Positions 60,201 through 64,000 of a stretch of DNA of 64,000 nucleotides are shown here, one piece after another. Source of the stretch: Patagioenas fasciata (Eukaryota > Chordata > Aves > Columbiformes > Columbidae). The stretch's first letter is position 1, and each line of letters starts with the position of its first letter. The translations under genes and the position numbers were made by a program. The notes below the pieces were generated by a model. It did no database searches. It was not told where the DNA came from and was given only the letters and a program-made list of their open reading frames with translations. The stretch lies in assembly GCF_037038585.1 (NCBI RefSeq), contig NC_092524.1:41550001-41614000 (forward strand), given 5' to 3'.

Positions 60201-62263
60201 ACCTTCCAGTTTTTAGATAAGTAATTAATAAATGTTCAAACTTTCTTTGAATGCCTCTGTTTGTGAGGAATTAGATTCCAGTATGTGTGATTAAGACTGA
60301 TTTTTAGCACTATAAAAAGAGCAGCTGTGGAATACTCAAAATAGACTAGACCTTCATAAACACCAAGAACACCCCTCCATGTCTTTATTTAGAACAGCAT
60401 GTATTAAATGCATCTATTCCAGAGTGACTGAAAGGCTGAGTGTGTTCATTCTCTGTTCAATTAAAATTCAAGCATTTCTAGTTTTCCCACATAACTAATG
60501 TACAGCAACCATAATCATGAAATGTGCTTGAAAATCAAAAAGTGTGTTTATAATGACATGGCTACCTTCAAATATTCACTTAACTTTAGAAAATATTTCT
60601 GAGCATGACTTGCATACAAATTTCAATGTACACACCTGAAAAGAAAACAGACAACAAAGAGAAAGACACTGGTTGTGTAACTTGTTGTAGCTGAAATTTT
60701 GAATTGTGGTTCCTAGAAGCTTGCTTCCCTGTAGAGGACACAGTAATTTCTCCAATGTGCGCTTTTGTCGGATAGCAATAAATATTTACAGTTAACAATG
60801 TTAATTCTGTAATATTTTGGCATCAAGATTTCTAAGAAAAACATTGTTCGCCGCAGTATAATTCTTACTGTAAGAATCAGAATTTATTTTAGAAATGCAG
60901 CACATCAAAACTAAATAAAATTAAATCTCATCTCTAATTAAATATGCATCTTTTTGACATCATTAATCTGTAACTGTTGTTTGTTTTAGTCATCCTGTTA
61001 TACACATAATTTATGCATGACATGTATCAGCTATCACATGAAAAAAAAATTAAAAATTGGTTTTGTGTGAATTTCACTATGACTAGATATGGTAAGCTAC
61101 ATTGCATGGTTACAAGCCAGCAGTATGTCATGAAATTTGGTTGAGGAAACCTTTTACTATGCAGCTTGCCTCTATGTATTGTGTATTTTCTATGTGTATT
61201 TTCTAGAGATCTTCATGTAAACTATTACTTGTAACAGTAGATAATAATTATATTCCGTTTCTTCTTGTGTTAAACATTTTGTCTTTTAATATGTGTAGCT
61301 TTAAAAATTCAGTATTATTCTTGACAAAATAACTTGCTTTGTTTTGAGTTCTGAGTAAGAAGCCACAATATTTTCAGGATTTTTTTTTTGGTGACTTTAA
61401 ATTCCTTCTCCAGCTGTTTTGGCGTAGCCAGATAAAATATTCTTCTTCCTCATAGTTTTAAGCTTGAGGTAGGTCTGTGGTGTTTCTGTTAAAGTTAACT
61501 TTTTATTTCTTGTTCGATCGTTCACGGATTTACACTGGTTTTTACTAGTTGTTTTTCAGTGTTATTTGTAGGTCATCCTTTGGAATGTCCTTTTTTGATA
61601 TATTCTGTCAACAAGACACATTTCCAATGCCGTTCCTATGTAACCTGTCCCTCAGTTTATTATAACTAAAGTGGTTTGACTGTTTAATACTTCAAATCTT
61701 TTGTCCAAGCTGACATTTTCCATCTTAAATAATGAAAAGTCATCTCGAATCTCACCTCAGTTTATTCCTTTCCAGTTCAATGAAACATTTTTGCCAAGGA
61801 TTGCTTTTTTTACTCATTTCTTTCACAGCAGTAGTTCTTTTTTAGAATCACATTACATTCTCATCTTTAGCATTAAAATTCTTTTGTTAAATTGTGCAGT
61901 ATTTTTTTAATAAGAACTCGAATATCATCACATATCTGCATATATTGGTAATACCTAAATACAACTCTTGATCCCATCTTCACACTTTTTTTGCACTTTC
62001 TGTTCATCCGCTAGCTAGATGCTTCTCAGACAGTGGCATTTTCTGTACAGAAAGCTGATTTAGGTGATGATAAAAATGCTCAACCTTTAAAAAAAGTTAC
62101 TGTTTAAAGTAGTATTTCAAATGTAAACTATTCCTTAGTTAATGTATACCTGTGAATAATTCTTAGTAAGCATTTCAGCATTCCATTAATTTTGCGTTAT
62201 GTTTTACAGAATTTACCAGTCACACGTATTTTGGACAACCTTATGGAGATGAAGTCAAACCCT
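25550..62263 (+). CDS. SCFD1: Sec1 family domain-containing protein 1 (SLY1), partial
   Basis: Twenty coding exons: 25550-25580, 29582-29652, 30445-30533, 31555-31645, 32458-32580, 33089-33176, 36869-36958, 38125-38180, 39588-39673, 41446-41545, 44958-45097, 45513-45603, 45931-46004, 46564-46645, 53400-53496, 57293-57363, 58242-58321, 58886-58948, 59965-60040, 62210-62263. Phases match at every join, giving 551 codons. The human protein has about 642, so the last 80-90 residues lie outside. It is a Sec1/Munc18 protein that binds syntaxin-5 and syntaxin-18 type SNAREs on the cytosolic face of ER and Golgi membranes and promotes ER-Golgi and retrograde fusion. Key family stretches seen: [23 protein letters not shown], split over exons 3-4 in domain 1; [17 protein letters not shown] in domain 2; a basic insert at 299-305; and the KNPF-containing C-terminus, not yet reached. 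The N-terminus is short: MAAGIREK replaces the longer alanine-rich start of the human protein. The ATG at 25550 is the first in frame. Confidence 0.95.
27320..28678 (+). mobile_element. CR1 LINE, degenerate, SCFD1 intron 1
   Basis: Sense-oriented old CR1. It starts in the endonuclease-RT linker (an [12 protein letters not shown]-like stretch at about 27375-27410), continues through RT-like [11 protein letters not shown] and later [16 protein letters not shown] motifs, and ends in the CR1 3' region (TTGGACTA… to CCTGTGATACTGT). Many stops, frameshifts and an internal deletion. The other 2.6 kb of intron 1 holds CpG-island sequence at its start and otherwise nothing recognised. Confidence 0.88.
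29582..29652 (+). CDS. SCFD1: SCFD1 exon 2
   Basis: Residues 11-34, the start of SM domain 1, including the conserved NSTGEPVWK end. Acceptor TTTTCCAG, donor GTAGGA. Leaves in phase 0. The 792-bp intron that follows has no recognised element. Confidence 0.96.
30445..30533 (+). CDS. SCFD1: SCFD1 exon 3 (SM domain 1)
   Basis: Encodes a conserved [17 protein letters not shown] strand-loop of the Sec1/Munc18 fold. The donor GTAAGT is followed by poly-A and poly-T runs at 30538-30566. The 1-kb intron after it shows nothing else recognised. Confidence 0.97.
31555..31645 (+). CDS. SCFD1: SCFD1 exon 4
   Basis: Residues 64-94. Contains [18 protein letters not shown], the strand after the domain-1 nucleotide-fold-like core typical of SM proteins. 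In frame at its 3' end. Confidence 0.97.
31915..32110 (+). mobile_element. CR1 LINE 3'-region fragment, SCFD1 intron 4
   Basis: Short, diverged sense fragment of the CR1 RT C-terminus and 3' UTR. It shows the pattern of frame-damaged [10 protein letters not shown]-like sequence, GGAGTCTCCGTCCTTGTGGA and GGGGTTGGACTGGGCTA. No octamer tail was seen. Confidence 0.75.
32458..32580 (+). CDS. SCFD1: SCFD1 exon 5
   Basis: Forty-one full codons (residues 95-135), phase 0 on both sides. Contains the [18 protein letters not shown] helix and a conserved AVTQVAK end. The 508-bp intron after it holds nothing recognised. Confidence 0.97.
33089..33176 (+). CDS. SCFD1: SCFD1 exon 6
   Basis: Encodes [16 protein letters not shown] and the following NKELVSYR segment, at the domain 1-2 transition. 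Leaves in phase 1 at GTAAGT. Confidence 0.97.
33177..36868 (+). other. SCFD1: SCFD1 intron 6
   Basis: 3.7-kb AT-rich intron. It holds a 24-base T run at 33845-33868 and one very old CR1 fragment near 34.9-35.2 kb. No further exon or RNA gene recognised. Confidence 0.6.
34926..35190 (+). mobile_element. Ancient CR1 LINE fragment, SCFD1 intron 6
   Basis: Strongly diverged sense copy of the CR1 3' end. It retains only traces such as the GGACAAGGAGTGATGAGCTT block and a short end resembling the CR1 3' UTR. Assigned by pattern only. Confidence 0.5.
36869..36958 (+). CDS. SCFD1: SCFD1 exon 7
   Basis: Thirty codons spanning phase-1 joins on both sides. Conserved [20 protein letters not shown] and the aromatic FCFFVTLG strand of domain 2. 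The 1.17-kb intron that follows shows only an A-rich tract near 37.3 kb. Confidence 0.97.
38125..38180 (+). CDS. SCFD1: SCFD1 exon 8
   Basis: Short exon encoding [18 protein letters not shown], a conserved SM-protein strand-loop. Enters in phase 1 and leaves in phase 0. Confidence 0.96.
38680..39385 (+). mobile_element. Solo LTR of an endogenous retrovirus, SCFD1 intron 8
   Basis: About 706 bp beginning TGTGCTGGTTTGACTG and ending GGTTAAACCACAAGCA, a pattern I recognise from avian ERV LTRs. It has an ATTAAA poly-A signal at 39257-39262. The direct repeat GCTA (extendable to CAGCTA) flanks it at 38674-38679 and 39384-39389, consistent with a target-site duplication. No internal retroviral sequence adjoins it, so it is a solo LTR in the sense orientation, ending about 200 bp before exon 9. 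Confidence 0.88.
39588..39673 (+). CDS. SCFD1: SCFD1 exon 9
   Basis: Encodes [18 protein letters not shown], a charged helix conserved in SLY1, then the G-rich GTGQF end. Acceptor follows a C/T-rich tract. Leaves in phase 2 at GTACGG. The 1.77-kb intron after it shows nothing recognised. Confidence 0.96.
41446..41545 (+). CDS. SCFD1: SCFD1 exon 10 (domain 2 core)
   Basis: Encodes [19 protein letters not shown], the most characteristic SM-family stretch (hydrophobic strand, D-R-x-x-D and P-L-x-H), then [10 protein letters not shown]. In-frame end. Confidence 0.98.
41546..44957 (+). other. SCFD1: SCFD1 intron 10
   Basis: 3.4-kb AT-rich intron without recognised repeats, exons or RNA genes. 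Confidence 0.6.
44958..45097 (+). CDS. SCFD1: SCFD1 exon 11 (basic insert)
   Basis: Residues 276-322. Encodes [12 protein letters not shown], a Ser/Gly-rich stretch, then the basic PKKKNKK (299-305) and [15 protein letters not shown]. The basic loop is a SLY1-type insertion between conserved SM blocks. Leaves in phase 2. Confidence 0.96.
45513..45603 (+). CDS. SCFD1: SCFD1 exon 12
   Basis: Encodes [20 protein letters not shown] and the following EVKRLKSIM, a long charged helix of domain 3a. Preceded by a 415-bp and followed by a 327-bp intron, both without recognised elements. Confidence 0.97.
45931..46004 (+). CDS. SCFD1: SCFD1 exon 13
   Basis: Encodes the acidic EGEDEGAIS and [11 protein letters not shown] segments of the domain 3a helical hairpin that contacts SNAREs in related SM proteins. 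Leaves in phase 2 at GTAAGT. Confidence 0.96.
46455..46495 (+). mobile_element. CR1 LINE 3'-terminal stub, SCFD1 intron 13
   Basis: About 40 bp matching the extreme CR1 3' end (GGGTCCCTTCCAACCTAAAC) followed by TTCTATGATTCTGTG, the diagnostic octamer-like tail. It is an extremely 5'-truncated insertion, ending about 70 bp before exon 14. Confidence 0.85.
46564..46645 (+). CDS. SCFD1: SCFD1 exon 14
   Basis: Encodes [20 protein letters not shown] and VLEHIK, a highly conserved SM-family helix. Phase 2 in, phase 0 out. Confidence 0.97.
46646..53399 (+). other. SCFD1: SCFD1 intron 14
   Basis: The largest intron here, about 6.75 kb. It is AT-rich with a 17-base T run at 52111-52127. A more GC-rich patch at about 47735-47900 with scattered CpGs stands out, but I do not recognise it. 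No CR1 or LTR fragment was seen. Confidence 0.55.
53400..53496 (+). CDS. SCFD1: SCFD1 exon 15
   Basis: Encodes [20 protein letters not shown] and [12 protein letters not shown]. The exon starts one base after the AG at 53398-53399. Leaves in phase 1. Confidence 0.96.
53497..57292 (+). other. SCFD1: SCFD1 intron 15
   Basis: 3.8-kb intron without recognised mobile elements. It carries a (TA)12 microsatellite at 57202-57225 and a T run directly before the exon 16 acceptor. Confidence 0.6.
57202..57225 (+). repeat. (TA)12 microsatellite
   Basis: Twenty-four bases of alternating TA, preceded by a short GTATGTGTGTGTA tract, in SCFD1 intron 15, about 70 bp before exon 16. Confidence 0.9.
57293..57363 (+). 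CDS. SCFD1: SCFD1 exon 16
   Basis: Encodes [20 protein letters not shown], the conserved hydrophobic helix of domain 3b. Phase 1 in, phase 0 out. The 878-bp intron after it shows nothing recognised. Confidence 0.96.
58242..58321 (+). CDS. SCFD1: SCFD1 exon 17
   Basis: Encodes [20 protein letters not shown] and YIKQWK, a conserved SLY1 helical segment. Leaves in phase 2 at GTAAGT. The 564-bp intron after it shows nothing recognised. Confidence 0.96.
58886..58948 (+). CDS. SCFD1: SCFD1 exon 18
   Basis: Encodes [20 protein letters not shown], a Ser/Thr/Pro-rich loop. Phase 2 on both sides. Donor GTATGC. The 1-kb intron after it shows nothing recognised. Confidence 0.94.
59965..60040 (+). CDS. 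SCFD1: SCFD1 exon 19
   Basis: Encodes [20 protein letters not shown] and VLKQQ, strongly conserved in SLY1. Leaves in phase 0 at GTAAGT. Confidence 0.97.
60041..62209 (+). other. SCFD1: SCFD1 intron 19
   Basis: 2.2-kb AT-rich intron with no recognised repeat family or exon. Confidence 0.6.
62210..62263 (+). CDS. SCFD1: SCFD1 exon 20, last coding exon in the window
   Basis: Eighteen codons (534-551), [18 protein letters not shown], ending at GTGAGT. The remaining C-terminal exons, which should contain the RNKNPFQEA and VVGGGNYIEYQNL stretches, are not found before 64000. Confidence 0.95.
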
Positions 62264-64000
62264 GTGAGTATAAGTGCCTTCATGTGGAAAGAGGCAGAAC
62301 AAATGAACTCTTGAGGCTGTGATATGTGGTATGGCTACTTTTTTCATGATAATGCAGTTACATCTAATCACAAAGTATCTCAAGAATAGAACCATTTTCG
62401 TAACTATTTCATAAGATTTTTTTTGCATAAAAGTAGCTTCTTAACAATGACAATTTACTGTGTCTCATTGGAACTGATGTTTTTGAGGTTTTCCTTATTC
62501 TAAGTTTCTGTAAACCTTGTGCAGTACTGAGTTTCTGTTGCCCCTAAATTTAAATTTAGACTGTGGGCTGAAATTTTCTTTGCATCAAGGTGATTTTTTT
62601 TTTTTAAATAAGAGCGCAATTTCAGAATTAAAGTAGTTCCAGAGAGGTATGTAAGAGAAAATTGTTTCCTTCATCTTTAAGGCTATGTTGTTTAGAGGAA
62701 AATATTTAGTACTCTTGCAGTCTTTCAGTTTGCAAGCGGACTTGGTTTTGTGTCAGAGAAGTCCTCTTTTCCCCTTGTTTCTGTCAACATTTGTTCAGAC
62801 TTACGTAAGTTACAAACTTTTGAAACACTTAAATGTTGGCTAAATAGTCAAGACGTTTGCTAGACTTGCAGCTAAAAATAGCCCTAAGTCTTTTACACAC
62901 AGTGTATAGTCAAAGCAGGCTTTTTTTCCTTTCTATGTATTTCATTCTGTCAGAACTCTCATGTAAAACTGTCCTTTGCACAAACTTGTTCTGGAAAAAA
63001 TCACCTGTTAAAAGTAATTTAGCAAGCTTTAATGTGTTTGCCACATCGTATCATTCTTCCTGTTTTAATGGCCTCAGCTTCAGACAGAGATACAGTTCTA
63101 ATATCTCACAGTGGTTAGTAGATTCAAAATGTTCTTCTTACTCCACTTTCACGTGTTAACTGTATGTAAAGAGAGACAAATAATGGTTAAATATGAAAAT
63201 TATCAACATGCAAGTAATCCTGTCGTTTCCTAAACTGTACATCATAGCTAATATATGTCATGATGGTTAGCAAAAAAATTGCTTTCTCTTAACGAACAAA
63301 GAAATGGACACTACTTTCAGTGGCCGTGGATTGTTGTCCTTATTTTCAAGACTTGGAAAGCTGTACAGGGCTAATTTTGTCTAGTCAACCAGTAGAGGTC
63401 ACTCAGAATACTTAAGGCAGAACGCTGGAATTAAAAACTACAGATAACTTACATGTAGGTCAAAAGTGAAACAATTTTTTTAAAAATAAACACTAGTTCC
63501 CTCAGGCTACAAGTTCAGGAATTGATTTGGAAAAGTTTACAAGTTGTATGGGGCTTTTTTTCTGACTAGATGCTGTCACATTTCACTTAGCAGAAAACTG
63601 CCACAATCACTTTGATAATTTAGAGAAAACATTGATCTTCTCAGTTGAAAATGCAGAGATTGAGCCAGTCTGTCAGATGGAGGCTTCATGTTTCACTGCC
63701 AGGTTAGAGACTGGAATTCGTGGCCCAGAACAGGGAATCCTGCTTTTCAAGTCATCGGGAGTCCAGGCAAGCCCTAAAGAATGATTCTCCTAAACCTGTA
63801 GGAAAACTGACAGTGACTTTTTGAGTAAGTTCCAGCTAACAAGCAAGCCAGAGAGTCATTGTGGAGTAAGTTTGGACTTGCTGTACCATCAGCAGAAGTG
63901 AAATTGTATCTGGAAAACAGCAATGTATAAAATACACCACTGTGGCCTCTGTTCATCTTCTGATATTTGACATCCTTTTCTATTCCCCAGAATAGAAAAC
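62264..64000 (+). other. SCFD1: SCFD1 intron 20, start
   Basis: AT-rich intronic sequence running off the window. No exon, repeat or RNA gene recognised. Confidence 0.6.

Overview
The window is nuclear DNA of a bird. It carries two intron-rich vertebrate genes in head-to-tail order on the + strand: G2E3 (exon 1 near 2.6 kb, stop codon at 20518) and the first 20 coding exons of SCFD1, also called SLY1 (from 25550, running off the right edge). Avian origin is inferred from compact introns, chicken-repeat-1 (CR1) LINE fragments with the CR1 3' octamer-like tail, and two solo LTRs of the kind common in birds. The same gene order, G2E3 then SCFD1, is known on human chromosome 14. The LTR types argue for a non-galliform bird, but this is only an inference from memory.

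Layout: 1-2290 is intergenic with no recognised gene. 2290-3250 is a CpG island holding the G2E3 promoter and non-coding exon 1. 5555-20518 holds the coding exons of G2E3; all 14 join with matching splice phases to give 705 codons, essentially the human length. 20519 to about 24770 is a long AT-rich 3' UTR (inferred) ending at an AATAAA. 25290-26120 is the SCFD1 CpG island, with the start codon inside a YY1-type motif. 25550-62263 holds SCFD1 coding exons 1-20 (551 codons); the last roughly 80-90 codons lie beyond the window.

Mobile DNA is all intronic. There are six CR1 pieces: about 5.8-6.8, 18.6-19.1, 27.3-28.7, 31.9-32.1, 34.9-35.2 and 46.45-46.5 kb. There is an antisense solo LTR in G2E3 intron 5 (10.94-11.53 kb) and a sense solo LTR in SCFD1 intron 8 (38.68-39.39 kb) flanked by a short direct repeat. 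No tRNA, rRNA, CRISPR or prokaryotic feature was seen.

The two proteins are not known to work together. G2E3 is a nuclear/nucleolar ubiquitin ligase with PHD/RING-like fingers and a degenerate HECT domain. SCFD1 is the Sec1/Munc18 protein of ER-Golgi SNARE fusion. The window holds no clearly new biological system. The points most worth a second look are the Phe at the HECT catalytic-cysteine position of G2E3, an exact CHR cell-cycle element beside its first exon, a phase-compatible 126-nt candidate cassette exon in intron 10, a weak exon-13 donor with in-frame read-through into a CR1 copy, and the two exon-proximal LTRs. Splice sites were called by eye from GT/AG, reading-frame phase and remembered human protein sequences; no alignment was run.
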